Assembly (NCBI GenBank): GCA_937889225.1
Contig: CALAST010000001.1
Location: 1 to 64,000 of the forward strand
Length of the DNA: 64,000 nucleotides
Origin: an uncultured Lachnobacterium sp.
GTDB lineage: Bacteria; Bacillota; Clostridia; Lachnospirales; Lachnospiraceae
Direction of reading: 5' to 3'
This document shows positions 1-8,860 of the stretch, piece after piece. The position numbers and the translations under genes are program-made. Below the pieces are notes generated by a model, which worked only from the letters and a program-made list of their open reading frames with translations, did no database searches and was not told where the DNA came from. The first letter of the stretch is position 1. Each line of letters begins with the position of its first letter.

Positions 1-2
1 AG

Positions 3-650
3 CTTCGTTTTTTCACACTCTATATCCTGCACAAACCTTGGGATCCGTACCAGCTTCCATTCCGTAAGTTTGATGCCTGCCTTCCGTTCATTCCTACAAG
101 GGAAGAAATGCAGGTTTTTCTTTCTTCCATTACTGACCTGAAATTCAAAGCACTTATGTGCCTGATGTTCTCTGCCGGACTTCGCATTGGGGAAGTACGT
201 CATTTGAAATGCGCTGATATCGAGCATTCAAAGAACAGAATCTTTATACGCTCTTCTAAAAACCGTTCCTCCAGATATGCTCAGCTCTCTGAGCAGGCAT
301 GGCAGCTTATCTTGCAGTACTGGTATTCTTTACCTAAGGAAGAACGTCCGCGAGACTGGCTTTTCCCACAGAAACGTAATCCCTCAAAGCCAATCGACCA
401 TCAGCGTGTGCCGGATTTTATTCTTGCACATGAAAAGGAACTTGGATGGGAACACCGTTTCACCTGCCATACTTTCCGACATGCTTTTGCCACTTATCAT
501 TATGAGGATGGTACAGATCTGCTAACTCTCAAGGCTCTTATGGGACACCGCAGCATAAATTCAACGGTGATTTATGTCCATCTTTCTGCACATACCATTA
601 CCTCTGCCTCTAATCCTTTTGACCAGATGGGAGGAATGTTTCATGAGTAA
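3..650 (+). CDS. Tyrosine recombinase/integrase, 5' end outside the window
   Basis: The reading frame is already open at base 3, so the N-terminus lies outside the window. The C-terminal catalytic domain is complete: the first Arg in AGLRIGEVRHL, the box HTFRHAF (HxxR), the second His in LMGHRS, and the nucleophile Tyr in STVIYVHL. This is the usual R..HxxR..H..Y set of phage-type integrases. The stop overlaps the start of the next gene by 8 bp, so the two are translationally coupled. Integrase plus IS91-type transposase pairs are known from Firmicutes transposons. I infer that both belong to one mobile element whose left end is upstream of the window. Confidence 0.9.
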   Translation, partial: LRFFTLYILHKPWDPYQLPFRKFDACLPFIPTREEMQVFLSSITDLKFKALMCLMFSAGLRIGEVRHLKCADIEHSKNRIFIRSSKNRSSRYAQLSEQAWQLILQYWYSLPKEERPRDWLFPQKRNPSKPIDHQRVPDFILAHEKELGWEHRFTCHTFRHAFATYHYEDGTDLLTLKALMGHRSINSTVIYVHLSAHTITSASNPFDQMGGMFHE

Positions 651-1800
651 GCTTTTCATCCGTAAAATATGGCAGTTTTCCTATGATGACTATTGTATGG
701 CAGAGCATTTTCAGTCGGATGTTCAGAAAAAAGCTTCTCTTGCCATCTTAAACTGCAAGTCCGGCAGACTTGGCATTAACGTAAGCCGGTGCTCTGACTG
801 TGGTCATTATGAAATCCATAACAATTCCTGCCGCAACCGTAACTGTCCCAACTGTCAGGCTGTCTTAAAAGAAATCTGGGTAGATAAACGCAGGGCTGAA
901 GTCATCGACTCTCCCTATTTTCATGTCGTATTTACTTTGCCGCATGAGCTCAATCCTCTCATTTACTGTAACCAGAAGCTCCTTTACGGACTTCTCCACA
1001 GATGCTGTGCCGAAACACTTTTGGAACTCTCTGCTGACAGAAAGTATCTCGGAGCAACACCCGGCATCATTCAGGTTCTCCACACCTGGAATCAGGAACT
1101 GGATTACCATGTGCATATGCACTGTATCGTTTCTGGCGGCGGACTTACCACAGACAGGCATATACGGAAATCTTCAAAGAATTTCTTTATTCCAGTCAGG
1201 GTACTGCGTGATAAATTCAAAGGAAAATATCTGGCAAACCTAAATGCTTTATATGAAAATGGATTTCTTTCTTTTTCTTCATCCTGTAAAAATCTTCTGG
1301 ATTCCGAAACGTGGAAATCGTTTAAAAACACTCTTTACGAAAAAGACTGGTGTCCATATATCAAAGAAACATTTAATGGTTTTGGCAATGCCATCGAATA
1401 TCTTGGACGTTATACCCACAAGATAGCCATATCCAACAGCAGAATCATTTCTGTCACAGAAACAGAAGTGACCTTCTCTGCACGCGGCAGAAAACCTTCT
1501 GACCCGAAACGCAGGATTACTTTGAAAAACGAAGAATTCATCCGCCGTTACCTGATGCATGTACTTCCACTGGGTTTCCAGAAAATCCGCTACTATGGAT
1601 TTTTGAACAACCGCATGAAGACACAAAATTTGAAGCTTATCTTCAAACTTCAGGGAAAACAGAGGTTCCGGCAGCGTTATGAAGGTATGACTGTGGCACA
1701 GCTTTTGAAAGCTGTCTGGAACTTTGATATCTGTCTTTGCCCCGAATGTGGCAGGTCTTCCATGAAACAGCTTGGAAGGTGTCATGTTCCTTCACAATAA
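643..1800 (+). CDS. IS91-family (HUH, rolling-circle) transposase
   Basis: A 385-residue protein that starts at the ATG inside the end of the integrase gene (GGAGG at 629-634). The N-terminal zinc-binding domain reads CSDCGHYEIH then CRNRNCPNCQ, as in the Zn-binding domain of IS91 transposases. The HUH motif is HVHMHCIVSGGG, and the Tyr-containing segment YLGRYTHKIAIS matches the catalytic region of the family. A second Cys pair, CLCPECG, sits near the C-terminus. It should nick and join single-stranded DNA for rolling-circle-like transposition. It appears intact. Terminal oriIS/terIS ends were not located. Confidence 0.9.
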   Translation: MSKLFIRKIWQFSYDDYCMAEHFQSDVQKKASLAILNCKSGRLGINVSRCSDCGHYEIHNNSCRNRNCPNCQAVLKEIWVDKRRAEVIDSPYFHVVFTLPHELNPLIYCNQKLLYGLLHRCCAETLLELSADRKYLGATPGIIQVLHTWNQELDYHVHMHCIVSGGGLTTDRHIRKSSKNFFIPVRVLRDKFKGKYLANLNALYENGFLSFSSSCKNLLDSETWKSFKNTLYEKDWCPYIKETFNGFGNAIEYLGRYTHKIAISNSRIISVTETEVTFSARGRKPSDPKRRITLKNEEFIRRYLMHVLPLGFQKIRYYGFLNNRMKTQNLKLIFKLQGKQRFRQRYEGMTVAQLLKAVWNFDICLCPECGRSSMKQLGRCHVPSQ

Positions 1801-2009
1801 AAATGCAGTTTTTTATATAAATTTTTTAGGCCTCCCTTTGGAAGGTCTGCGAAGCATGCAAAAAATAACGTTCTTCGCTGACAGCTGCTTACTGTTGCAG
1901 CATTTTCTATAATAATATCTGTTTTTTAGGAGTGTAAGCAACATACTATCCCCATACAGACATCGGCTAAACCTCCGCGACTTGCTACAATTGGAAAGAA
2001 TCACATTCA

Positions 2010-2044
2010 GAACAGTTTATCTTTTGTGAAAACTGTTCTTTTTT
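2010..2044 (+). terminator. Nested terminator-like hairpin after the IS91 element
   Basis: GAACAGTTT (2010-2018) pairs with AAACTGTTC (2030-2038) and is followed by a T run (2039-2044), a rho-independent terminator. A wider inverted repeat, TTCAGAAC (2006-2013) and GTTCTGAA (2048-2055), encloses it, so the structure may also be an element end. The rest of 1801-2111 shows no convincing coding sequence. Confidence 0.6.
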
Positions 2045-2111
2045 GCAGTTCTGAATATGATACTTTCCTTAAGAATTATATCACAAAACTATGAAACTTT
2101 TATGAAAAATA

Positions 2112-2138
2112 TAAATTTTCCCAAAAAACTACCGATAC
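2112..2138 (+). promoter_or_regulatory. Sigma-28 (sigma D, FliA-type) promoter
   Basis: TAAA at 2112-2115, a spacer of exactly 15 nt, then ACCGATAC at 2131-2138. The sigma-28 consensus in Gram-positive bacteria is TAAA-N15-GCCGATAT, so six of eight -10 positions match at the correct spacing. It lies about 165 bp before the EF-hand gene, which would place that gene in a motility/late-flagellar-type regulon. Confidence 0.55.
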
Positions 2139-2144
2139 ATAATA

Positions 2145-2292
2145 TAACCCGATTAGGCCTGCGGGTACGAAATTAATAATGGACTGACCACGGATGGCAT
2201 CTGTTAAAAAAAGGATTTTTTGCAGCATGCTGTCTTTTTCTTTTCTATGTTGAAAGGAATCAATGAAAAAGAATAGGTAACGTCCGGAAAGG
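2145..2292 (+). other. Structured-looking 5' leader of the EF-hand gene
   Basis: The long leader holds several pairings: ACCCG...CGGGT around 2147-2167, a perfect 10-bp palindrome CAGCATGCTG at about 2222-2231, and a possible closing helix GGAC-TG-ACC (about 2181-2189) with GGT-AAC-GTCC (2276-2285) just before the RBS. It matches no riboswitch class I can recall. Its function is unknown, and it may only be an mRNA-stability leader. Confidence 0.3.
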
Positions 2293-2302
2293 ATACCAAA
2301 CT

Positions 2303-3487
2303 TTGATTATTCAAAACAGCTCTTTCACTTCCGGTGCTTCACGGCACTACCATTCTTGTACAACACAACAAACACGTTACACAATTTGGGATAATAAAAC
2401 AAATACCCTATCCGGTACGGTAAACCGTAATTCCGACTATGTAACGCAGACTACCGTTTCCCAAAATGGTTCACTCATAAATGAAAATGAGTTAACAGAC
2501 AATAATACCATTTCTTACGAAGATGGGAACATAGCTTCTTCTGATAACAACACACAAGAAGATGAAACTGTCATAAAAAAAGAAATGAATGACCTCATGG
2601 AACGATTTGAATCCAAACGCAACATAAAAATCCGTTCTTTAGAAGAACGTGTAGAAGAAATACAGAAAATGCAACGTGAAACGCTTCACTATTTATTACA
2701 AGTACTATTTGGTAAAAAAACATCTGCCCCAAAACACTTGTCTTCTCTTGGCAATGAAGATATGCCAGATACTGCTATTTCCGCAAATAATAATTCCAAT
2801 GCAACAACTTCCGAATCTTCCATTGGCGGAACTTATGAGTCTTTTTATTATTATGAGGAACACGAAACCACTTGTTTTGACACCAACGGAACTGTAATAA
2901 CTGCGGATGGACGAGAACTTTCTTTTAACATCAGCCTTGAAATGTCTCGTTCTTTCACGGAAATGTCCTCTACACAAATTGATTTTGGAGAACCACGCCT
3001 TTGTGACCCTTTGGTTATTAACCTTAATACAAATATTGCTTCTGTATCAGACCAGAAATTTTTCTTTGACTTAGATTCCGACGGGGAGGAAGAAGAAATC
3101 TCCATGTTAAATTCCAACAGCGGTTATCTTTCCTTAGATAAAAATAATGATGGAATTATTAATAATGGAAGCGAATTATTTGGCACAAAAAGCGGAAATG
3201 GTTTTCAAGACCTCCAACAATATGACTCTGACGAAAATGGATGGATTGATGAAGCAGATGAAATATTTAAAAAACTAAAAATTTGGACTATGGACGAACA
3301 TGGCAATTCCCGTCTCATTGATTTAAAAACGGCTGGTGTTGGTGCTATCTATCTTGGACATGAAACTACTGACTTTTCTTTAACAGATGCAAAAAATAAT
3401 GTAAATGCCATGATTCGAAAAACCGGCATATTCCTTTATGAAAATGGATATTCCGGAACGGTTCAGCAGTTAGATTTGGCAACCTAA
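2303..3487 (+). CDS. EF-hand-like calcium-binding protein of unknown function
   Basis: A 394-residue protein with a TTG start preceded by AAAGGA at 2288-2293. The N-terminal 100 residues are Ser/Thr/Asn-rich and of low complexity. A central KRNIKIRSLEERVEEIQKM segment is probably helical. The C-terminal 140 residues carry three Ca-binding-type loops: FDLDSDGEEEE, LDKNNDGIINNGSELFG and YDSDENGWIDEADEIF. This DxDxDG-rich C-terminal module recurs in Clostridia proteins of unknown role. There is no signal peptide or membrane segment. A sigma-28-like promoter upstream suggests co-regulation with motility. The gene ends at a shared terminator facing the nuclease gene. Confidence 0.75.
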   Translation: MIIQNSSFTSGASRHYHSCTTQQTRYTIWDNKTNTLSGTVNRNSDYVTQTTVSQNGSLINENELTDNNTISYEDGNIASSDNNTQEDETVIKKEMNDLMERFESKRNIKIRSLEERVEEIQKMQRETLHYLLQVLFGKKTSAPKHLSSLGNEDMPDTAISANNNSNATTSESSIGGTYESFYYYEEHETTCFDTNGTVITADGRELSFNISLEMSRSFTEMSSTQIDFGEPRLCDPLVINLNTNIASVSDQKFFFDLDSDGEEEEISMLNSNSGYLSLDKNNDGIINNGSELFGTKSGNGFQDLQQYDSDENGWIDEADEIFKKLKIWTMDEHGNSRLIDLKTAGVGAIYLGHETTDFSLTDAKNNVNAMIRKTGIFLYENGYSGTVQQLDLAT

Positions 3488-3537
3488 TAAAAAGAAATTT
3501 CCTTGCAAATTCATTTAAAACCAAATCTTCAAAAATA

Positions 3538-3579
3538 AAAATCAGGAAGAACTTTTAAAACTCAAGTTTTTCCTGATTT
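3538..3579. terminator. Bidirectional terminator between convergent genes
   Basis: AAATCAGGAA(g)AACTT and AAGTT(t)TTCCTGATTT form a 15-bp stem with a short loop. A/T runs lie on both sides. It sits between the convergent EF-hand gene and the nuclease gene and can serve both. Confidence 0.8.
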
Positions 3580-3592
3580 CTATTTTTCTCTA

Positions 3593-4498
3593 TTATGGAT
3601 TGCATTTTCCGCAAGGCTCATATCCCTGTGAAATCAAGTCTGCACGACTTCCTGTAAATTCTTCTTTATTTTCTGCTTTCATAGTTGTTACGCTGGAACA
3701 TTTCGGGGTGTGGAATTTTTTACCGCTTGTATTTAATATATAAGTCCCTGTTTCCCCCTGTGCTTGCTGTTTTTCTGCCAATGCACTCTCTCCCGTTGCA
3801 TAATCAATTACAATTCCCGGCTGAATATTATATGCAAAAACATTGAAGCAAACGCCTTCTCCATTATCTTCTACCGACCATGCTTCCATCAGTACGCCAT
3901 CTGCTACAAGGTTGTCACCTTCATACATTGGAGTAACACGATATAATACATGGTTTTCTGTTTCTTTTACATAGTCAGCTATCATATTTTCAAATGGCAG
4001 CATGCCGTCTACATTAAAATATCGTGTACCTGTAATTAAGTTCTGTTTATTTGCGTTTTCACCGGTCAACTGAAAACCAATCAGATGACATCTGTTATAA
4101 AGACTCTTTCCTTCTACAATATCATATCTTACCGATTTCCAGCCTGTAGGTTTTATGTGACCAATCTCCCCACGATCCTCTGTTGGCATAATATCCACAC
4201 CTACATTTGCATAAGCAACACCACAACGTCCTAATTCGTCTAACTCGCTGTATGTTTCAAACGAGTCTTCCGTATAGTCTTCTTCTGTAAAGAACGGATT
4301 GTTGTCATTAATTACAACATACGGCTCATCTGTATATTCGGGTATTGTTTCTAATGAAACATCCTCCATTGTAATTGCATTTTGATTGCTGCTTTGATGC
4401 GTAGGTTCTGTACCACTATCCGGTGTTTGAAGCCATCCACCAATTAATACGATTACCGCTGCAATAACGGATAAAATTACTGATTTTCCTTTTTTCAT
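3593..4498 (-). CDS. Secreted DNA/RNA non-specific endonuclease (EndA/NucA-type)
   Basis: A 301-residue protein. Residues 5-22 form a hydrophobic signal-anchor, so it acts outside the membrane. The core holds YNRCHLIGFQLTG and NLITGTRYFN, the conserved active-site region of the non-specific endonuclease family (the His is the general base, and the Asn of NLITGT binds metal). The last 50 residues, from YILNTSGKKFHTPKCSSV to CGKCNP, form a small Cys-containing domain often found after such nucleases. The RBS AGGAG lies 8 nt before the ATG. The upstream small gene ends 16 bp away, so the two are probably co-transcribed. Likely roles are nutrient scavenging or competence-like DNA processing. Confidence 0.85.
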   Translation of the reverse strand: MKKGKSVILSVIAAVIVLIGGWLQTPDSGTEPTHQSSNQNAITMEDVSLETIPEYTDEPYVVINDNNPFFTEEDYTEDSFETYSELDELGRCGVAYANVGVDIMPTEDRGEIGHIKPTGWKSVRYDIVEGKSLYNRCHLIGFQLTGENANKQNLITGTRYFNVDGMLPFENMIADYVKETENHVLYRVTPMYEGDNLVADGVLMEAWSVEDNGEGVCFNVFAYNIQPGIVIDYATGESALAEKQQAQGETGTYILNTSGKKFHTPKCSSVTTMKAENKEEFTGSRADLISQGYEPCGKCNP

Positions 4499-4514
4499 TT
4501 TGTTTACTCCTTAT

Positions 4515-4925
4515 TTATTTTTTATAAATCTCCTTACCAATACATTCATGGGAATATCCTTCGAATTCCTCTGATACAGACAATATCCAATCAGAAGATG
4601 TCAAATCTATATCAAAGAAAAAATCAGCCGGATATGTCCTTTTCCAACGATAGACGATTATTTGTTTTATATTTGATATGTAATTTTGAATCTGCAAATT
4701 TTCAACAAATACATACTCATCTGCCATTGCATTTTCCAGACAGTTATCATCTATAATAAGATTGCCGCTTTCTTGTGCAAACTGTTTTGCTGTGTAGCTA
4801 TTCATATATAAATTTTTATCTCCGACTGTCTGCAATATATCTTGCCGAATAACGCGGTCAGAGCTTTGTCTGCGTTTATTAAAAGTCATCCCGCCTTTTT
4901 CATCTAAACAAACAAAAATATTCAT
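4515..4925 (-). CDS. Small conserved-looking protein of unknown function
   Basis: A 136-residue soluble protein with a strong RBS (AAGGAG, 5 nt spacing). It begins MNIFVCLDEKGGMTFNKRRQ, with a short beta-strand then an Asp/Gly turn, and has a second strand segment IKQIIVYRWKRTYPADFFF. I do not recognise a domain with confidence. It lies directly upstream of the nuclease gene in the same direction and may be expressed with it. A weak inverted repeat (TGATAAG...CTTATCA) downstream of the siroheme gene separates it from that gene. Confidence 0.6.
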   Translation of the reverse strand: MNIFVCLDEKGGMTFNKRRQSSDRVIRQDILQTVGDKNLYMNSYTAKQFAQESGNLIIDDNCLENAMADEYVFVENLQIQNYISNIKQIIVYRWKRTYPADFFFDIDLTSSDWILSVSEEFEGYSHECIGKEIYKK

Positions 4926-4987
4926 GAAATCTCCTTTCTGTCATAAGTGATAAGTATACAACCTACAAAGCTTATCATTGTATTTTG

Positions 4988-5629
4988 CTACTCATTAATA
5001 TCCTCTACCCACGCTGCAAACTCTTCTTCCGTTAAAATACGATTTTCTTCCATACAAATTTCTGCCAATTTATGAAAGAATGAAAACCGCTGTTTTCCAT
5101 TTGGAATCGTTTCCATTATATATGGTCGTTTTGATTGAAGCCAATTTAAAATTTCTTCTGTCCTATCCGGCAATAATTCTTCCATCTGCTTCTTTAATCG
5201 GACACCAACTGCCGGACTTGCTCCATTTGTAGAAATTCCAATTGCTAAATTTCCTCTCTGAATTAAAGATGGAAATACAAATTCACACGCTGGTTGGTCA
5301 TCTACCACATTTACAAGAATTTTCTTTTCTTGACAAAGTGCTGCAATTCTTCTGTTTTCTCTCTGCACATCCCCTGCTGCAATCACAAAATATGGGGCTT
5401 CCTCCAAATCTGAATCCACAAACTCCCTATGTATCAATACTATTTCATTTTCTGTATGCTTGCTCTCTGCTGCTAACAATTCAATTTCTGATATAAAATC
5501 GGTTGCAAAAACGATAAGCTGCGCTCCAAATGGACGAATCCTTTGAATTTTCTCCAAAGCATGTTTTCCACCACCTATAATTATCCCTTTTTTTCCTGTT
5601 ATATCTATAAAAAACGGAAATAACGCCAT
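4988..5629 (-). CDS. Precorrin-2 dehydrogenase/sirohydrochlorin ferrochelatase-like protein
   Basis: A 213-residue protein that starts ALFPFFIDITGKKGIIIGGG, a Rossmann GGGxxA NAD-binding turn as in the CysG N-terminal domain/Met8p family. That family oxidises precorrin-2 to sirohydrochlorin and may insert iron. The motif NVVDDQPACEFVFPSLIQRGNLAIGISTNGASPAVG matches the conserved second half, with Asp and the Ser-Thr-Asn-Gly turn. No methyltransferase domain is present, so precorrin-2 must come from another gene. The RBS is AAGGAGG. Downstream of a FecBCD-type importer on the same strand, it suggests siroheme, haem or cobalamin metabolism linked to metal uptake. Confidence 0.88.
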   Translation of the reverse strand: MALFPFFIDITGKKGIIIGGGKHALEKIQRIRPFGAQLIVFATDFISEIELLAAESKHTENEIVLIHREFVDSDLEEAPYFVIAAGDVQRENRRIAALCQEKKILVNVVDDQPACEFVFPSLIQRGNLAIGISTNGASPAVGVRLKKQMEELLPDRTEEILNWLQSKRPYIMETIPNGKQRFSFFHKLAEICMEENRILTEEEFAAWVEDINE

Positions 5630-5666
5630 AATCTTCCTCCTTATGTTATTATTTATTTTTTCTAAC

Positions 5667-5712
5667 TGTCAAGTGAATATTCGCAATTCGCTTCGCCACT
5701 TACTCATACTAT
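5667..5712 (+). repeat. Copy of a short dispersed repeat (REP-like), 1
   Basis: Contains GTCAAGTGAATATTCGCAAT then CGCTTCGCCACTTACTCATA. Related segments occur near 8561-8626, 14864-14910, 24733-24783 and 32199-32262, with a partial copy near 24577. The unit carries an imperfect hairpin (gGATATTCGcaATCCg in better copies). It lies between two genes of the importer region. Confidence 0.55.
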
Positions 5713-5716
5713 ACTT

Positions 5717-6475
5717 TTAGACCACAGGCACAAAATGAAAACCTGTTGATGTCTCAATACGCTCAAGTTCTACTTCAAATGCCCCTTTTATCCTGCCATT
5801 TCGATATACTTCTTCTGCCGTCCCCACATCTAATACCTGTCCGTCTTTCATCACTATAACTTCATCTGCGATGTGGAGTGCCTGAGACAAATCATGAAGT
5901 ACCATAATCACACATTTGCCCTGTTCTGCTAATTTACGTGCCATTTCCATAAGCCGAAGCTGATGTGAGATATCCAAATATGTGGTTGGTTCATCCATTA
6001 ATATCGTATCTGCATCCTGTGCCAATGCCATGGCAATATACACCTTCTGCTGCATGCCGCCTGACAAACAACTTAAATTTTCATTCTCTAACTCTGACAA
6101 TCCTGCCCACTCTAATGCTTTTCTTGCAATCTCATAATCCTCTTTCTGATATTTTCGCGGATAGCTCAAATAAGCAAAACGACCATGCAACACCATACGA
6201 AGCACAGAAATATCAGGAACTTTTTTTCCCTGAGATAAATAAGCTATTTTTTTTGCCAGTTCATTTGTCTTATATTCATTTATATTTTTTGAGGAAACTA
6301 AAATTTCGCCTTTTGTATGCGGATTAATACGTATTAATGTCTTGAGCAACGTACTTTTTCCACAGCCGTTTGGTCCAATTAAAGTATAAATTTTCCCAGG
6401 TTCAAAGTAAAGGCTAATATTATGCAAAATCTCTTTTTCCCCATAACCTGCACATACGTTGTAAAGTTCTATCAT
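5717..6475 (-). CDS. ABC transporter ATP-binding protein, FecE/BtuD-type
   Basis: 252 residues. Walker A is GPNGCGKST, the ABC signature is CLSGGMQQK, Walker B is TILMDEPTTYLD, and the switch His is in MVLHDLSQAL. Closest in style to ATPases of iron-siderophore, haem and cobalamin importers. It is the last gene of a minus-strand operon whose order is substrate-binding protein, permease, ATPase. The permease ends about 58 bp upstream. The substrate cannot be fixed from sequence. The neighbouring siroheme-type gene and COG0523 GTPases make a tetrapyrrole or metal complex likely. Confidence 0.92.
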   Translation of the reverse strand: MIELYNVCAGYGEKEILHNISLYFEPGKIYTLIGPNGCGKSTLLKTLIRINPHTKGEILVSSKNINEYKTNELAKKIAYLSQGKKVPDISVLRMVLHGRFAYLSYPRKYQKEDYEIARKALEWAGLSELENENLSCLSGGMQQKVYIAMALAQDADTILMDEPTTYLDISHQLRLMEMARKLAEQGKCVIMVLHDLSQALHIADEVIVMKDGQVLDVGTAEEVYRNGRIKGAFEVELERIETSTGFHFVPVV

Positions 6476-6533
6476 ATCTTGCTCAGTTATCTCCTATTCT
6501 TTTTTATTTCTTACCATAATAAAAAATAAACCC

Positions 6534-7538
6534 TTATATAGAAATTATCCTCTTATTCCCATGCCTTGCCAACAATATCCACAAAAATACCGGTCCGCCG
6601 ATAAAGGACATTAAAATCCCCACAGGTATTTCATATGGTGAAAACAGCGTTCTTGATGCCAAATCACAAATTGTCACAAAGCCACCGCCAAATAAGATAC
6701 AAAACGGAATTAATTTCCCACTTTCCGAACCCACCAATCGTCTTCCTAAATGCGGCACAATCAATCCTATAAATCCAAGCAGCCCTGCAAAACTCACACT
6801 TGCACCTGCAAGCAATGCACTTAAGGCTAAAAATAATGTTCTCATTTTTTTCACGGAAAGTCCAAGACCTTGTGCCACATCTTCGCCTAGTGCCATAATA
6901 TCCAATTCATTGCATAACGAAAGCACCAAAAGCAAAGCAATTATAATCAAAATCCCCGCAGGTATCAATCTTGTATATGCCACAGCGGAAAATCCTCCTA
7001 CCCGAAAGTCTGCACTTTCCACACCTACATTTGGAAATAATGTAGTAATCGCTTCTGAAATAGCATTGAAAAAACTATTGACCGCTACTCCCCCTAAAAC
7101 TACTGTACTTTTCGATGCCCCTATTTTTTGTGCCGTAAGTGCTACCAATAAAACAGCAAACATCGCTCCACCAAACGCTGCTCCTGCAATTGTCCATCCC
7201 GAAATTGCTCCACAGGCGCAACAAAGCGTAACCGCTAAACCTGCTCCTGCATTCACACCAATAATTCCCGGCGATGCCAATTTATTTCCCAAGACATTTT
7301 GTATGATTGTTCCTGCTGTTGCCAATGCCGCACCTGCCAACACACAGGCTACGGTTCTTGGAAACCTTACATACCAAAAAATCCTTCCCTCCAAACCACT
7401 TTCTGCACCATAAAAAATTGCATTTCGAATATCGATAAGAGACAAACCGGCTGTTCCCATACATAAACTAAGCAAAATTGATATTATAAAAAACAAACCT
7501 GTTGCCACTATTATCCACTTATAGCTTTTATTCTCCAT
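6534..7538 (-). CDS. FecCD-family ABC transporter permease
   Basis: A 334-residue protein with about ten hydrophobic helices and the family's Gly/Ala-rich segments, including FPRTVACVLAGAALATAGTI and GLLGFIGLIVPHLGRRLVG, the latter being the coupling-helix region. I place the start at the ATG in MENKSYKW, which has GGAGG 12 nt upstream, rather than at an in-frame ATG 16 codons earlier. This start overlaps the end of the binding-protein gene by 11 bp, as expected for coupled genes. It forms the membrane channel for the adjacent ATPase. Confidence 0.92.
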   Translation of the reverse strand: MENKSYKWIIVATGLFFIISILLSLCMGTAGLSLIDIRNAIFYGAESGLEGRIFWYVRFPRTVACVLAGAALATAGTIIQNVLGNKLASPGIIGVNAGAGLAVTLCCACGAISGWTIAGAAFGGAMFAVLLVALTAQKIGASKSTVVLGGVAVNSFFNAISEAITTLFPNVGVESADFRVGGFSAVAYTRLIPAGILIIIALLLVLSLCNELDIMALGEDVAQGLGLSVKKMRTLFLALSALLAGASVSFAGLLGFIGLIVPHLGRRLVGSESGKLIPFCILFGGGFVTICDLASRTLFSPYEIPVGILMSFIGGPVFLWILLARHGNKRIISI

Positions 7539-8529
7539 CAAATAAAATTGCCTCCGCTTTTTCATAGGCTTCTGCCCATCTGTCATTTGGCTTTAAGGTA
7601 AACAATTCTTTTTCCATATAATAAATACGCTGTTCTTTTACCGCGGTCAGATTGTTCCATGCCGGATTTTCGGAAATAAATTCCTCCATATGCGTTTTAA
7701 TTGCCTCAGCATTATCCCCATGCTGTGCAATAAAAATATAATCCGGGTCTTCTAACATAATATGTTCCACATTCAAATTTTCCAGTAAGGTCTTATCACT
7801 ATCCGCAATATTTTCACAGCCTAAATCCTTCAACAGCTCTCCTAACACATTATCCTGACTGCCTTTTGCCTTAATCAATGTAGCAGAGGCACGTAAAACC
7901 AAAATTTTTGGTGCTTTTCCATTCTCCGCTATTTGTCCATAGCAATCTGCAACAATTTTATCCATTTTTTGCTGAATGGAAATTCCGTTTTTCTCATACA
8001 AATCACTTCGCCCTGTAATGTCTGTAAAGATTTTGAGCACACGAAGATAATCGCTAAAATTGTTGATATTAAAATATGCTACATTAATCTTTGCCGCTTC
8101 CAAAGTCTCTTTCCACTCTACATTTTGCTTAGTATTGCTGCTTGCAATTACAAAATCGGGATTTGCTTCAAAAAGTTTTTCCAAACTCAGTTCCTTTGTC
8201 ATTCCCAAATTTATGGCATCTTTTTTCATTGGCAAATCAAAATCCTCCCATGCATCATCAGCACATGCAACGACTTCCCCACCTGCCAAATACCAAATAT
8301 CTGCAAAACTTCCTAAAAGTGCGGCTACACGTTTTGGATTCTCCACTATAATTTCCCTTCCCAAATCATCCGTAAATATCACTTTATTAGATAGTTCACC
8401 TATAGACTCTGTCTCATTTGTTCCATTTGCATCAATTGCATTGCCACATCCTGTAAAACTTAGGAAACAATTCGTCAATATTGATACATATAATATAGTT
8501 ATAATTACTTTCTTTCTCAATTTAATCAC
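7528..8529 (-). CDS. ABC importer substrate-binding lipoprotein (FecB/BtuF-type)
   Basis: A 333-residue protein with a signal peptide ending in LSFTGCGN, a lipobox with Cys28, so it is a membrane-anchored extracellular lipoprotein. The mature part is a periplasmic-binding-protein fold of the iron/cobalamin type: FTDDLGREIIVENPKRVAALL near the start, then GSFADIWYLAGG and LGMTKELSLEKLFEANPDFVI. The start codon is TTG (complement at 8527-8529) with AGGAGTG upstream. It is first in the operon with the permease and ATPase. No cobalamin-riboswitch-like sequence is visible upstream; a dispersed repeat lies there. Confidence 0.9.
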   Translation of the reverse strand: MIKLRKKVIITILYVSILTNCFLSFTGCGNAIDANGTNETESIGELSNKVIFTDDLGREIIVENPKRVAALLGSFADIWYLAGGEVVACADDAWEDFDLPMKKDAINLGMTKELSLEKLFEANPDFVIASSNTKQNVEWKETLEAAKINVAYFNINNFSDYLRVLKIFTDITGRSDLYEKNGISIQQKMDKIVADCYGQIAENGKAPKILVLRASATLIKAKGSQDNVLGELLKDLGCENIADSDKTLLENLNVEHIMLEDPDYIFIAQHGDNAEAIKTHMEEFISENPAWNNLTAVKEQRIYYMEKELFTLKPNDRWAEAYEKAEAILFDGE

Positions 8530-8560
8530 TCCTATTCATCAAAGTACTTATTTAACCGAC

Positions 8561-8626
8561 AAGCTACAATAGTAGCTATTCGGTTATCAGCAAGCAGCGA
8601 ATGCAGATTACGAATATGCACTTGAC
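8561..8626 (-). repeat. Copy of the short dispersed repeat, 2
   Basis: On the minus strand it contains AGTGCATATTCGTAATCTGC followed by ATTCGCTGCTTGCTGATAACCGAATAGCTAC (split here only by the field limit of the description). It is the longest version, with an added hairpin AGCTAC-TATT-GTAGCT. It lies in the upstream region of the importer operon. Confidence 0.55.
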
Positions 8627-8860
8627 TGCTTATTTTTTCCATTCACTAAACAAGTTTAAATAATTAATCACTTGAGTGTCTCTTTATCGAACTCACATAA
8701 CATAAAAAAGCCGAATCACAAACAGACTTTACATTCCTCAAAACTTCCATTCTTAGAAAAGCTGTCATACCCTGTGACAACCACTTCCATGAATGAAATA
8801 CATTTTAAGGCCTTTCATTGTCTCTTTGCAATCCGGCAGATTTCAATTCCAATTTTTACA

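Noticed and set aside
1279..1785. 168-codon minus-strand frame over the IS91 transposase
   Set aside because: Shadow of a clear transposase on the plus strand.
2145..2292. c-di-GMP riboswitch before the EF-hand gene
   Set aside because: Neither the class I nor the class II conserved bases could be matched; kept only as an unnamed structured leader.
6910..7413. 167-codon plus-strand frame
   Set aside because: Antisense to the FecCD permease; no RBS and no protein-like motif.
8530..8860. Cobalamin or other riboswitch before the importer operon
   Set aside because: No conserved B12-box-like sequence; the segment is explained by a dispersed repeat and AT-rich DNA.
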